Below are positions 45,448 through 55,123 of a stretch of DNA of 64,000 nucleotides, piece by piece. Position 1 is the stretch's first letter; every line of letters begins with the position of its first letter. The stretch is from Methanolobus sp. WCC4. Its GTDB lineage: Archaea; Halobacteriota; Methanosarcinia; Methanosarcinales; Methanosarcinaceae. The DNA is taken from contig NZ_CP150629.1 of NCBI RefSeq assembly GCF_038022665.1, forward strand, positions 1,346,480-1,410,479. Reading direction: 5' to 3'. The notes beneath the pieces were generated by a model. The model worked only from the letters and a program-made list of their open reading frames with translations. It was not told the origin of the DNA and searched no databases. The translations under genes were made by a program, and so were the position numbers.

Positions 45448-48299
45448 GCGACGAGATAAAAAGAGATCTTAGATTCGGGAATCTATTCGATTCATTCGAC
45501 CCCAGAATTCAGGATGCCCTTGAGAAACAGGGCTTCAAGGCTCCTACAGAACCTCAGGAAAAGGTGTTCCCATACATCATGAAAGGTGACCATACTTTCC
45601 TTATTGCGCCCACAGGTTCCGGTAAGACCGAATCCGCAGTCCTTCCCATATTCCATGCCATCCTTGCAAAGTCAACAGAAGAGAGGACAGGGATCTCAGC
45701 TCTCTATATCACACCTCTCAGGGCGCTCAATCGTGATATGCTCTCCCGTATCCAGTGGTGGGGAAAGGAACTTGGCATCGATGTACAGGTGAGACACGGT
45801 GATACTTCTCAGTACGAGAGACAGAAGCAATCGCGTAAACCGCCGGACTTCCTTATAACGACACCTGAGACATTGCAGGCTATGTTCACAGGTTCACGTC
45901 TGCGGAAGAACCTGAGCTATGTGACACATGTCGTTGTAGATGAGATACATGAGATGTCATCCTCAAAGAGAGGAACCCAGCTTACTGTTGGTCTTGAAAG
46001 ACTTGTGGAACTTTCAGGCGAGTTCCAGAGGATCGGGCTTTCAGCCACAGTGGGAAATCCTGATGTGGTGGCAAAGTTCCTTGCAGGTGCAGAAAGGGAT
46101 GTTTCCATAGTGTCGGTTTCCCTGCTAAAACTCCTTGAATTCAGTGTTGTGTGTCCTCAGGTAACGGATGAGGATATAACGATATCGAAGAAACTGGCAT
46201 GTGATGTCAACTTTGCAGCACATGTCCGATGCGTCAGGGATATTGTGATGGACAATGTCTCAACACTGGTTTTCGTTAATACCAGACAGAGTGCAGAGGC
46301 ACTTGCAGCCGGATTCAATATGCTGGAACTTCCTGTTGGAGTTCATCATGGTTCCCTTTCGGTTGACTCGCGTATCGAGGCTGAGGAATCCTTCAAAAAT
46401 GGTGACCTAAGGGGTCTGATATGTACATCATCCATGGAGCTTGGTATTGATATAGGTAACGTGGACCATGTGGTACAGTACGGTTCTCCGAGGCAGGTCT
46501 CAAGATTATTGCAGCGTGTTGGACGTGCGGGACATCGGATACATGAGGTCTCAAGAGGCACTATCATTGCCATGGATGCCGATGATGTGGCAGAGAGCAT
46601 GGCGATATGTAAGCTGGCTATGGAAGGGAAGGTCGAGTCTATATCTCCTCATATGAATTCACTTGATGTGGTTGCCAACCAGCTTGCTGGGATAGTGCTT
46701 GATTTCGGGGACATTGGGATCGAGAAGATATACAGTATCCTCAGGCGTGCCTATCCTTTCAGGAATCTTCGTATCGAGGTTCTCAGGAAGGTCATAGCTC
46801 AGATAAAGGACTACAGGATGGTCTGGCAGGAGGAAGGTTCCGATAATATCAGCCGCAGGAGGAAGAGCTGGCAATATTATTATGACAATCTCTCCATGAT
46901 CCCGGATGAGAAGAAGTATGAGATTTTCGATATCGTCACCGGAAGGACAGTGGGTGTTCTTGATGAGGCTTTCGTTATAAATTTTGCAACTCCTGGTGCG
47001 GTGTTCATCACCAAGGGTGATATGTGGCGGGTGATCGAGATGATCGGTGACCGTAACAGGATAAAAGTGGAACCGGTCAGGGGAATGGGTGAGATCCCAA
47101 GCTGGGTCGGCGAGGAGATACCTGTTCCTTTCGAGGTTGCTCAGGGAGTTGCGGATATCCGGTCACTGATAGCGGGTATGGTCCATGAGGAAAAAGAGGA
47201 TGACCATATCGCAAAAGAGGTATCTTCAATCTATCCTATCGACCCGGAAAGTCTGGCAGACCTGCTTTCCATTATCAGGGAGCATGTGGAAGGTGGATTT
47301 CCGCTGCCGGATAAATATATGTTCGTTATAGAGGATGCCGGGGATGCGGTCCTGATGAATGCCTGTCTTGGTCACAATGCAAATGAGACTCTGGGAAAGG
47401 TTTTGACATCTTTGCTCGCTGCAAGGTATGGGAGCAGTGTTGCACAGGAGATCGATCCGTACAGGATCCGCATGACACTTCCACGGAGGATAAAGGCGAA
47501 AGAGATCGAGACGCTTTTGCAGGATATTCAGCCGGAGCATATTGAACCTATCATCGAGATGACCCTGAAGAACACCTCGCTTATGAAGTGGAAGATGGTA
47601 CATGTTGCCAGGAAGTTCGGTGCCCTTAGCAAGGATATCGACTATGGCCGGATAAGCATGAAGAAGCTCCTTGAGATATATCGTGATACTGCCATGTATG
47701 ATGAGGTTATCAGGGAGATCTTCCATGATATGCTGGATGTAAAGAGGGTCACGGATATCCTTACAAAAATGGCCGAAGGTGAGATCGGTCTTGTCATCAG
47801 CAGATCGACGCCGATAGGCAGTTCCGGTTTTTCAATGAAGCGGGACCTGGTGGCTCCGGAAAAGGCAGACAGGTCCATTGTAATGGCTTTGAAGGAACGT
47901 ATAATGAATGATCGTGTGATCCTTTTCTGTGTCCATTGCAGGAAGTGGACCTCAAGGAGACAGGTGAAGAATGTTCCTGATGATATCATCTGTCCTGTAT
48001 GTGATTCCGGTCTGGTTGCTGCTCTGAAGCCCTGGGAAGAAGAGGAGATAAAGCTTGTGAAGAAGCAGGATAAGGTCACTGCAAAGGAGGATGTGAAACG
48101 TATCCGCAGGGTCTACAGGAATGCCAACATTGTGATGACCCATGGGAAGATGGCAGTAATAGCACTTGCAAGCAGGGGTGTCGGACCTGAGATGGCAACC
48201 CGTGTGATACAGAAGATGCGCCATGATGAGGAGGCTTTCTACCGTGACATACTGGTGGCTGAAAGGAACTATGCCAGGAATAAGAGATTCTGGAGCTGA
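45444..48299 (+). CDS. lhr: Lhr-family superfamily 2 helicase
   Basis: 951 residues, ATP-dependent nucleic-acid helicase. Motifs: Q-like [11 protein letters not shown], Walker [13 protein letters not shown], motif [16 protein letters not shown], motif [11 protein letters not shown], and motif [11 protein letters not shown]. These are followed by the Lhr winged-helix and beta-barrel parts. Near the C terminus is a zinc-binding element CVHCRKW...CPVCDSG (about 830-855). Archaeal Lhr proteins act in DNA repair, unwinding branched or RNA:DNA substrates. It is coupled (ATGA) to the metallophosphoesterase gene, similar in spirit to bacterial helicase-phosphoesterase repair pairs. Confidence 0.93.
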   Translation: MSDEIKRDLRFGNLFDSFDPRIQDALEKQGFKAPTEPQEKVFPYIMKGDHTFLIAPTGSGKTESAVLPIFHAILAKSTEERTGISALYITPLRALNRDMLSRIQWWGKELGIDVQVRHGDTSQYERQKQSRKPPDFLITTPETLQAMFTGSRLRKNLSYVTHVVVDEIHEMSSSKRGTQLTVGLERLVELSGEFQRIGLSATVGNPDVVAKFLAGAERDVSIVSVSLLKLLEFSVVCPQVTDEDITISKKLACDVNFAAHVRCVRDIVMDNVSTLVFVNTRQSAEALAAGFNMLELPVGVHHGSLSVDSRIEAEESFKNGDLRGLICTSSMELGIDIGNVDHVVQYGSPRQVSRLLQRVGRAGHRIHEVSRGTIIAMDADDVAESMAICKLAMEGKVESISPHMNSLDVVANQLAGIVLDFGDIGIEKIYSILRRAYPFRNLRIEVLRKVIAQIKDYRMVWQEEGSDNISRRRKSWQYYYDNLSMIPDEKKYEIFDIVTGRTVGVLDEAFVINFATPGAVFITKGDMWRVIEMIGDRNRIKVEPVRGMGEIPSWVGEEIPVPFEVAQGVADIRSLIAGMVHEEKEDDHIAKEVSSIYPIDPESLADLLSIIREHVEGGFPLPDKYMFVIEDAGDAVLMNACLGHNANETLGKVLTSLLAARYGSSVAQEIDPYRIRMTLPRRIKAKEIETLLQDIQPEHIEPIIEMTLKNTSLMKWKMVHVARKFGALSKDIDYGRISMKKLLEIYRDTAMYDEVIREIFHDMLDVKRVTDILTKMAEGEIGLVISRSTPIGSSGFSMKRDLVAPEKADRSIVMALKERIMNDRVILFCVHCRKWTSRRQVKNVPDDIICPVCDSGLVAALKPWEEEEIKLVKKQDKVTAKEDVKRIRRVYRNANIVMTHGKMAVIALASRGVGPEMATRVIQKMRHDEEAFYRDILVAERNYARNKRFWS

Positions 48300-48404
48300 T
48301 CAGCTCTTACGTCTAAGGCTGTTAGTATAGATTATATTAATATTGCTATGAGTCCAATATATTTATTGGGAAAAGGTCACTGACCTTGAACCGGGAGGCT
48401 AAAG

Positions 48405-48590
48405 ATGCAATCATTCATAGTTGAACACTATCTGCAAAAGAGGATCGATATCTATTGTGGCGGACCTGACAGGTTCTATGGGGTCGTGGAAGCATGTGCT
48501 GACGGGGTCCTGACGATCAAGGATAACGATAAATATACACATATTGCAATTGACAAGATCATTGCTATATGGAGTGATGAAAAGAAGTAA
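48405..48590 (+). CDS. Small Sm-like barrel protein of methanogens
   Basis: 61 residues beginning MQSFIVEHYLQKRIDIYCGG, with GVVEACADGVLTIKDNDKYTHIAIDKIIAIW: short alternating strands ending in an I-A-I-W element, like an Sm/Hfq-type or bacterial small-beta-barrel fold. It appears conserved among methanogens, where it has no assigned function. GGGAGG lies 7 bases ahead of the start. The gene stands alone between lhr and mtaA. RNA or metal binding is possible but not shown. Confidence 0.75.
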   Translation: MQSFIVEHYLQKRIDIYCGGPDRFYGVVEACADGVLTIKDNDKYTHIAIDKIIAIWSDEKK

Positions 48591-48754
48591 CTGGTGAAAG
48601 GCCAGTTTACTGTACATTTTACTTCAACCTGATCCTCAACTCTTATTAATATTTATTCGTCGTATCTCTATAAGTTGGATAGTTTCTCAGTTTATCATGG
48701 TTATTAATTGTGATTTTTTCTAATTTTCTGCATCCCTCTGCTTTAATCCAATAG

Positions 48755-48763
48755 TTTTATATC
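48755..48763 (+). promoter_or_regulatory. TATA box of mtaA
   Basis: TTTTATATC about 60 bases before the mtaA ATG (48818). A transcript start about 25 bases downstream would leave a leader of roughly 30 bases with the AGAAGGATT ribosome-binding site. Confidence 0.5.
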
Positions 48764-48817
48764 TGATGTTACGCAAATCAAGGTGACTAAAATCTACTCA
48801 ACAGAGAAGGATTCATT

Positions 48818-49828
48818 ATGAACATGAAAGAAAGATTACTCAAAGCATTAAATGGTGAAGAAGTCGACAAAGTACCTGTTTGTACTGTAACACAGTCTGC
48901 AATTGTTGAGCTTATGGACCAGACCGGTGCAGAGTGGCCAGAGGCACACAGCGATGCACAGAAGATGGCAGACCTTGCAATCGCATCATATGAAGTATGC
49001 GGTCTTGAGGGTGTAAGAGCTCCATACTGTCTTACAGTTCTTGCAGAGGCAATGGGCTGTGAGATCAACATGGGTACAAAGAACAGACAGCCATCAGTCA
49101 CAGGTCACCCATACCCAAAGGGTGTTGACGACCTTAAAATGCCAGAGAATCTCCTCGAACAGGGAAGGATTCCTGCTGTAATGGAATGCATGAAGATCAT
49201 CAGAGAGAAGGTAGGAGACGAAGTACCTATCATCGCAGGTATGGAAGGTCCAGTAACCCTCGCATCTGACCTCGCAAGTGTAAAGAAGTTCATGAAATGG
49301 TCAATCAAAAAGCCAGAAGACTTCGACACAATCCTTGATTTCGCATGTGATGCATGTATCGAGTACGCAAACGCACTCTTCGATGCAGGAGTAGACGTTA
49401 TCAGTGTACCAGACCCAGTAGCATCCCCAGACCTTATGGCACCTGACACATTCGACAAGCAGCTCAAGCCATTCCTCCAGAAGTTCGCTGATGGTGTAAA
49501 GGGACCAATGATCCTCCACGTTTGTGGTGACGTATCCCCAATCCTTGAAATGATGGCAGACTGCCACTTCCCAGCAATCAGTATCGAAGAGAAGGTCACA
49601 GACCTCGTAGGCGCAAAGGCAAAGGTAGCTGGCAAGGTAACGATCTGTGGTAACGTATCAAGCCCATTCGTACTTCTCGCAGGCGATGAAGCAGCTGTAA
49701 AGGCAGCAGCAACAAAGGCTCTTGAAGACGGAGTCGATGTCCTCGCACCAGGCTGTGGAATTGCACCTGACACACCAGTTGCAAACCTTAAGGCAATGGT
49801 CGAAGCAAGGAACGAATACTACGCATAA
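48818..49828 (+). CDS. mtaA: Methylcobamide:CoM methyltransferase MtaA (methanol-specific)
   Basis: 336 residues of the uroporphyrinogen-decarboxylase fold. It moves the methyl group from methyl-Co(III) MtaC to coenzyme M. Zinc ligands are H234 and C236 (LHVCGD) and C313 (APGCGIAP); the 77-residue spacing equals that of the characterised Methanosarcina enzyme. GTKNRQPSVT and GGMEGP-like GMEGPVTLASDL are typical for MtaA rather than the methylamine isozyme MtbA. Codon choice is strongly biased, as expected for an abundant enzyme. An own promoter and a strong terminator flank it, so it is monocistronic; mtaCB lie 2.3 kb away on the other strand. Confidence 0.95.
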   Translation: MNMKERLLKALNGEEVDKVPVCTVTQSAIVELMDQTGAEWPEAHSDAQKMADLAIASYEVCGLEGVRAPYCLTVLAEAMGCEINMGTKNRQPSVTGHPYPKGVDDLKMPENLLEQGRIPAVMECMKIIREKVGDEVPIIAGMEGPVTLASDLASVKKFMKWSIKKPEDFDTILDFACDACIEYANALFDAGVDVISVPDPVASPDLMAPDTFDKQLKPFLQKFADGVKGPMILHVCGDVSPILEMMADCHFPAISIEEKVTDLVGAKAKVAGKVTICGNVSSPFVLLAGDEAAVKAAATKALEDGVDVLAPGCGIAPDTPVANLKAMVEARNEYYA

Positions 49829-49840
49829 ATTCTCTAAACG

Positions 49841-49884
49841 GACATGCCATAGTTCTATCTATGGTCATGTCAAACTCTTTTTTT
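49841..49884 (+). terminator. mtaA terminator
   Basis: GACATGCCATAG (49841-49852) pairs with CTATGGTCATGTC (49859-49871) with one bulged T, and a run of about nine T follows (49878-49884 and beyond), 12 bases after the mtaA stop. Confidence 0.8.
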
Positions 49885-50055
49885 ATTCATTCATAACTTA
49901 TTTTAGGTCTCTTGCTTACGTTTTACTCTTCGGTGTTAACATAATATTTTAATATAACCTGGCTACATCTTTAATTGATCAAAGGTTAATTGCATCATTA
50001 CTTTATCTTTTTGAATGTAACCTTGGTTTTCTGACTTGTAAAATGGAGGTATATT

Positions 50056-51987
50056 ATGCACTATAGTCTGGGAATTGATGCAGGTGGGACGTATACGGAT
50101 GCTATTCTTGTAAAGGATTCAGATGGTTCCATTATAAGTTCGTCTAAGGCCCTTACTACTTATCCCGATCTTGTTGTTGGTATACGAAACGCAATTGAGT
50201 CACTTGATTCGGAATCTTTTGAACATGTAAACCTTGTTTCTGTTTCCACTACGCTTGCTACAAACACTGTGCTTGAAGGTACAGGATGTCCCGTAGCCCT
50301 TATTCTTGTAGGCGAGCACCCTGTAAAAGGTGATTTTCCGGCAAAACATATACTTTCTACACCAGGTGGTCATGACTTTAACGGCGGAGAGATTGAGGAG
50401 CTTGATATTGAGGCCGTTAGAAACTTTGCTGAAAAAGTAAAAGATGATGTTGCTGCTTTTGCTGTTTCTTCTTTTTTCAGTATTCGAAATCCTGAGCATG
50501 AAATTGCAATAACCGATGTAATACATGAAATGACAGGTCTGCCTGTAGTTTGTGGTCATGAGCTTTCCCAGGACCTTGGTGCCTATGAAAGAGCGGTCAC
50601 TGCAGCTTTGAATGCACAGCTGATTCCCATTGCCCACAAGTTTGTCCGTTCAGTAATGGATGAAATTGAAAGAAAGAATATCGATGCCCGGCTTCTCATG
50701 CTAAAATGCGATGGTACTGTTGTGGGTCTTAAGGATGCACTGGATAAACCAGTGGAAACTATATTCTCAGGTCCGGCAGCAAGCCTTGTAGGAGCATCTT
50801 TCCTTTCGGGCCTTGATACCTGCGCTGTTGTGGATGTTGGTGGTACAAGTACGGATGTTTCAGCGATTAACGATGGAATTCCTGAATTATCAGATACCGG
50901 TGCGGTTGTAGGTGGGTGGAAAACAAGAGTCCGCGCTACAAGAATGGAAACATCCGCAATGGGTGGAGATAGTCATGTCTGGACACGTTCAAAAAAGATT
51001 AACATTGGTCCCAGGAGAGTAATTCCTCTCTGTCTTGCTTCTTCAAAGTATCCTTCATTTTTGAATAAGCTTAAGAAAAGTCCTGTTCCCCTGAGAAGCG
51101 TACTTGACAGAAATGTGCAGCCTACAAAGTTCTTCATGAGATCCGGATTCAAACCAGTGGGCCTGGATGAATCAGAAGCAGAAGTTCTCAATGCAATTGG
51201 TGATGAGCCCATGAGTCTGGATGAGATATCACTGGTATCAAAAAGATATCCATCCACTGTAATCATTGATTCCCTTATTCAGAAAAGACTTATTCAGGCA
51301 GTTGGTTTTACTCCCACGGATGCTCTGCACGTTCTGGGAGAATATACTTCATGGGATGTGGAGGCCTCAAAAGTAGGTGCTGAAAAGCTTGGAAGACTTA
51401 GCAAAATGACCAGCTTTGATTTTTGTGTGAAAGTAAAAGAAATTGTGGCCAAAAATATGGCTTTTAACCTGATGTCCTATCTGCTTCCGGGAATAGATAG
51501 AGATGGGATTAAAAAGATAGTGGAAGGGGAATTTAAGTCCAGATTTAAAGTTGATATTCCCGTTGTTCTTCTTGGAGGGCCGGTTATTGCCTATGAAGAA
51601 TATATGGAGAATGTAATTGATGCTGAAATAATCATCCCTGATCATGCCGAAGTTGGAAATGCTGCTGGTGCTCTTTTTGGTAAAGGTATCAAGAGAGTAG
51701 AACTAATTGTAAGGCCTGTTTCGGTTGCAGACCCTTCAGAAGGTTATCTGGCATTTTCACCAATGGGACGAAGGACTTTTGACAATTATCGTGAAGCAAT
51801 TGAGTATGCCAGTGATCACGGCAAAAAACTTGTTATTGACTATATGGGTGAATGTGGTGTCAGTAAAGATAACACTGAGATCAATATTACTCAAAAGACG
51901 TATTCTCCGGAAGACTGGAAACATGATCCTCTTGAAACTGTGATTCACATTACAGGAATAGGCTACCCCAAGAAATTCATGATGTAA
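50056..51987 (+). CDS. Hydantoinase/oxoprolinase-like ASKHA protein
   Basis: 643 residues. The N-terminal part resembles hydantoinase A/5-oxoprolinase: MHYSLGIDAGGTYTDAILVKD (phosphate 1), STTLATNTVLEGTG, ELSQDLGAYERAVTAALNAQLIP, then FSGPAASLVGASFL and AVVDVGGTSTDVSAINDG (phosphate 2). The region about 330-420 is a methanogen-type insertion or winged-helix-like part (EAEVLNAIGDEPMSLDEISLV). The final third holds GGPVIAYEEYMENVI and AEVGNAAGALFGKG. No hydantoinase B partner is encoded here. GGAGGTAT precedes the ATG. Being next to mtaA, it may serve methanol metabolism or corrinoid handling; the reaction is not known. Confidence 0.83.
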   Translation: MHYSLGIDAGGTYTDAILVKDSDGSIISSSKALTTYPDLVVGIRNAIESLDSESFEHVNLVSVSTTLATNTVLEGTGCPVALILVGEHPVKGDFPAKHILSTPGGHDFNGGEIEELDIEAVRNFAEKVKDDVAAFAVSSFFSIRNPEHEIAITDVIHEMTGLPVVCGHELSQDLGAYERAVTAALNAQLIPIAHKFVRSVMDEIERKNIDARLLMLKCDGTVVGLKDALDKPVETIFSGPAASLVGASFLSGLDTCAVVDVGGTSTDVSAINDGIPELSDTGAVVGGWKTRVRATRMETSAMGGDSHVWTRSKKINIGPRRVIPLCLASSKYPSFLNKLKKSPVPLRSVLDRNVQPTKFFMRSGFKPVGLDESEAEVLNAIGDEPMSLDEISLVSKRYPSTVIIDSLIQKRLIQAVGFTPTDALHVLGEYTSWDVEASKVGAEKLGRLSKMTSFDFCVKVKEIVAKNMAFNLMSYLLPGIDRDGIKKIVEGEFKSRFKVDIPVVLLGGPVIAYEEYMENVIDAEIIIPDHAEVGNAAGALFGKGIKRVELIVRPVSVADPSEGYLAFSPMGRRTFDNYREAIEYASDHGKKLVIDYMGECGVSKDNTEINITQKTYSPEDWKHDPLETVIHITGIGYPKKFMM

Positions 51988-52073
51988 TCTGCATCATGTT
52001 CTTTTATTTTTTTAGTTCATTATTTTGAGCCGAAAAAAGAGCATACTATCCAGTATGGTATTTTGAACTAATT

Positions 52074-52116
52074 TCTGAAAAAAAGAAAAAAGGAACAAGT
52101 TCTGAAAGAACTTGTT
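52074..52116 (-). terminator. mtaB terminator
   Basis: A perfect 10-bp stem AACAAGTTCT/AGAACTTGTT with a three-base loop (52094-52116), followed on the minus strand by T-rich sequence. It starts 13 bases after the mtaB stop. Confidence 0.8.
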
Positions 52117-52128
52117 TCGCATCTACAT

Positions 52129-53523
52129 TTAGAACTTGTAGTTGTCGTCTGGTCTGAACACAGCGACTTCTGCCTTGTACTTCTCGAGACTGTCGCTCAT
52201 GAAGGTGTCGGCTTCGTCGGTCATTGCGCTGAGTGCATCCTTTGCATTGTTGAGAGCATTGATCTCGAACTTGGACATGACAAGCTTGCTGCTGTCTGCT
52301 GCATTGAGGATGTCTACACAGGAGATTGCTGCGTTCTTTGCACGGAGGTAAAGGTCGTCTCCGTCCTTTGCGATTGACTCTGCAACCTTGTATGCGTTGT
52401 CGTATGCAAGGACATATCCCTGTGGGTCTCTGTACTTGTCAGAGAGTACGAGGATGTCACGAAGCATCTTTGCGTTTCCTGTCTCGGTTGCTACGTTAAG
52501 CATTGCTGCATCGTAGTTAAGGGACTCGGACCAGCACTGTACAGAGGTACCACCGAATTCTGCGTGGTATTCTACAGACTCGTTTGACCAGAGGTCACAG
52601 CACTGCATGACAAGGTTACCCATTACATCTGCGTGTGCACATGTTGAGGTCTTTCCTTCCTGGGTGATTGGGCATCCGGTGATTGCTTTTACGATTGTGT
52701 TCTCGTATCCACAGTCCTTTCCTGGACCCTGAGCACCTGCTTCATATCCTGCGAGTGTCCTTGGTGCGGAGATTGCTCTTGCGATGATTGCAATGGTGTG
52801 TGCGAGGTTCTTGTCGAGGAGACCACCTGCAATAAACATTGCAGTGTTTGCCTGTGCACAGTCTGTGTCACCAGCTGCAATTCTTCCCTTCTTGTCAGCG
52901 ATCTTTCTGATGTCTGACCATATCATGGTCATGTCAATTGAACCGAGGCAGCCAATTGCGTATACGAGACCTGGGATATCGTTTCTGAGGATAGAGTAGT
53001 CAAGGATTTCCTTACCGCCCATTGTTTCGATGGACAGGAAGTCAGCACCGTTGTCTGCGACCTGCTCAAAGGATTCCATGAGCTTGTCGTACTTGTCACC
53101 GATAAGTGCAAGAAGGTCACGGTTCTCACGGATGTCACCAGGGGTGTGCCTGAGAGCGGACTTGATTCCGTATTCTTCATGGTATTCTTCCATGATGGTC
53201 TTCTGGACGTGAGCGACCTCTCCTCCCCGGTCTGGGTTGTTGGTCATCTGCTCGACGTGCTCTGTCTCAAGTGCTACTCCTGGGAAACCGATCTGGACTG
53301 CTCTTGCCATGATATCGGTTGTGAGTCTGCGGTATTCTGAAACGAGTTTCTCCTTGGAGACACCAGCTTCTGGTCTTGGTGCGTAGTTAACTTCTGCAGT
53401 TACGTATCCTGCACCTACTTCTAATCCAAGTTCTGCCTTTACTGGGTATACTGACTTACCGAAGATCATGTCGTCAGCAGCTTTGTATGCAAGTGATGTG
53501 TATCTTTTAACCATTTCTGTCAC
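52129..53523 (-). CDS. mtaB: Methanol:corrinoid methyltransferase MtaB
   Basis: 464 residues. It cleaves the C-O bond of methanol and methylates Co(I) on MtaC. Zinc ligands expected from the M. barkeri enzyme (Glu164, Cys220, Cys269) are found at E166 (LSIETMGG), C222 (GDTDCAQAN) and C271 (GKDCGYENT), all shifted by the same two residues. Full length and no break. Codon use is strongly biased, as in mtaC and mtaA. It follows mtaC by 6 bp and ends in a strong terminator, so mtaCB form one transcript. Confidence 0.97.
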   Translation of the reverse strand: MTEMVKRYTSLAYKAADDMIFGKSVYPVKAELGLEVGAGYVTAEVNYAPRPEAGVSKEKLVSEYRRLTTDIMARAVQIGFPGVALETEHVEQMTNNPDRGGEVAHVQKTIMEEYHEEYGIKSALRHTPGDIRENRDLLALIGDKYDKLMESFEQVADNGADFLSIETMGGKEILDYSILRNDIPGLVYAIGCLGSIDMTMIWSDIRKIADKKGRIAAGDTDCAQANTAMFIAGGLLDKNLAHTIAIIARAISAPRTLAGYEAGAQGPGKDCGYENTIVKAITGCPITQEGKTSTCAHADVMGNLVMQCCDLWSNESVEYHAEFGGTSVQCWSESLNYDAAMLNVATETGNAKMLRDILVLSDKYRDPQGYVLAYDNAYKVAESIAKDGDDLYLRAKNAAISCVDILNAADSSKLVMSKFEINALNNAKDALSAMTDEADTFMSDSLEKYKAEVAVFRPDDNYKF

Positions 53524-53529
53524 CTCTGT

Positions 53530-54291
53530 TTAGTGTTTGTGGAACTGCTCCTTAAGCTGTGCAAGACCCTTTCCTGAGAGGATTGCGTCTGCCATCTTTG
53601 GTGCGTCTGCTGCTTCTTCACCATATACACCGAGCTCGTACTGGACAACGAAGTCCTGGTTTACTGCTCCGCCACCACACTGGAATGGAAGTTTGATTCC
53701 GGACTCGAGGAGTCTGTCATTGACTTCCTTGAATGCATACATTGTTGTTGTCATCAGTGCTGTTCCGGTAAGCATCATTGGGTTTTCCTTCTTTACAGCT
53801 GCGATAACTTCATCTACTGGTACATCACGGCCAAGGTCGACTACTTCGTAACCAGCTGCTCTGAGGAGTGCTGCTACAATTGTCTTACCGATGTCGTGTA
53901 CGTCACCTTCTGCTACGTGGCATACGATCTTGCCCTTTGGCTCTGGTGCTGCACCGCCCTGTTCCTTACAGAACTCGATACCTTCGAGCATTGCATCTGC
54001 TGACATCATAACGTTTGGCAGGAAGATAACACCCTGGTCATATAAGTCTGTGGTGATCTTCATTCCGACCATAAGCACATCGTCGATGAGTGCGATTGGG
54101 TCTGCTCCGCCCTCGATTGCCTTCTCGAGGCCCTCGATCACGTCGTCTTCTTCTCCATCAAAGATTGCTGCGCAAATTGACTTTGCTGGCTCTTCTGCTG
54201 GATAGAGTTCAGCTGCCATCTCTTCAGGTGTCTGTGCTTTTTCTTTAGCAACGTTGTACCTAACTAATATTTTACTTGGGTCTACATCCAT
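53530..54291 (-). CDS. mtaC: Methanol corrinoid protein MtaC
   Basis: 253 residues. The helical cap domain (about 30-115) precedes a B12-binding Rossmann domain with the D-x-H-x-x-G motif EGDVHDIGK; H132 is the lower cobalt ligand. Further B12 features are DLGRDVPVDEVIAA and LTGTALMTTTMYAF, and GGGAVNQDF near the C terminus. It carries the methyl group between MtaB and MtaA. A near-perfect AAGGAGGTAG ribosome-binding site precedes the ATG. It is the first gene of the operon behind a long structured leader. RamA-like protein (56278-57900) should reduce inactive Co(II). Confidence 0.97.
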   Translation of the reverse strand: MDVDPSKILVRYNVAKEKAQTPEEMAAELYPAEEPAKSICAAIFDGEEDDVIEGLEKAIEGGADPIALIDDVLMVGMKITTDLYDQGVIFLPNVMMSADAMLEGIEFCKEQGGAAPEPKGKIVCHVAEGDVHDIGKTIVAALLRAAGYEVVDLGRDVPVDEVIAAVKKENPMMLTGTALMTTTMYAFKEVNDRLLESGIKLPFQCGGGAVNQDFVVQYELGVYGEEAADAPKMADAILSGKGLAQLKEQFHKH

Positions 54292-55076
54292 CTAATTCTA
54301 CCTCCTTAGATCTAGATTGACTTCCTGCAACTTTATTCATTACTTCAAGCGAAGTAATTCAAAGCAGCAGATGGAATCTATTGGCTTATGACTTTAATCA
54401 ACCGGGCAAAAGTCTCCACAACCATTTGCTAACGATCTTTAGTCATCTGCTAACTTCATCTTTCCACATAAACACCTATTCTGAGTTGGTATATAAACCT
54501 AGCGGTTTCTCCATTTTATAATAAAGTAAAAATACTACTTGGCTATTTATTTTTTGACAGTTCCGGCTGTTTTCTTTTTTGTGGGTGCTCTATGGGTGTA
54601 TCTCCTGATTATATTTACAGAGTATGCCATCAACTGTTAGATTTTATTTACTTAAATGGGGTTATTTGTTTAGAATGTATCAGTTAATTTTAAATACTAC
54701 CGGTGAAATCTGCGATTTCCCTCAGATTAACTAAAGTTTGCTTGTTATCTCTTATTCAATATTTTTGTTTTTATTTAATTGTGTAATCTTATTTTTTTTT
54801 GATTATCTATTTTTTTTATTTTAATGTTTGTGTATTGAAATGCAATATGTCACTTTAGCCGTTAATTGTTAACCGTTCAATTTAAGTAACGTCATATGCC
54901 GAAGTCTACGATACAACATGCTAATATTTATACGAAAGTATGAAATCTTAATGATCATACGTTATACTTATATAACAGTTAATGTGCCGGTCAATATTGC
55001 CACATTCTTTGAGAATTTGTCCTTACTTTTCCGGACAACTCTACTACCCTCTCAAGGGTTAATTATGTCAAGGTTA
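54292..55076 (-). promoter_or_regulatory. Long mtaCB control region with promoter, repeats and leader hairpin
   Basis: About 830 bases separate mtaC from the G3E GTPase gene. On the minus strand a TATA box TTTATATA lies at 54490-54497, which places the transcript start near 54466 and leaves a leader of about 175 bases. In the leader, the direct repeats CATTTGCTAAC (54423-54433) and CATCTGCTAAC (54444-54454) are spaced 21 bp apart, two helical turns. A perfect hairpin ATTACTTC-AAGC-GAAGTAAT (54339-54358) lies about 50 bases before the start codon. Further upstream (54600-54850) the DNA is T-rich on the plus strand. No gene is visible. Long untranslated leaders are known for mtaCB genes of Methanosarcina. 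Confidence 0.6.
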
Positions 55077-55078
55077 TG

Positions 55079-55116
55079 AAAAAAAGTATCAGCAGACCTT
55101 TTCAGGTGAGGTCTGC
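55079..55116 (-). terminator. Terminator of the ramA-G3E GTPase unit
   Basis: GCAGACCT (55092-55099) pairs perfectly with AGGTCTGC (55109-55116), and a run of seven T follows on the minus strand, 8 bases after the GTPase gene stop. It separates this unit from the mtaCB promoter. Confidence 0.8.
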
Positions 55117-55123
55117 GATATAA

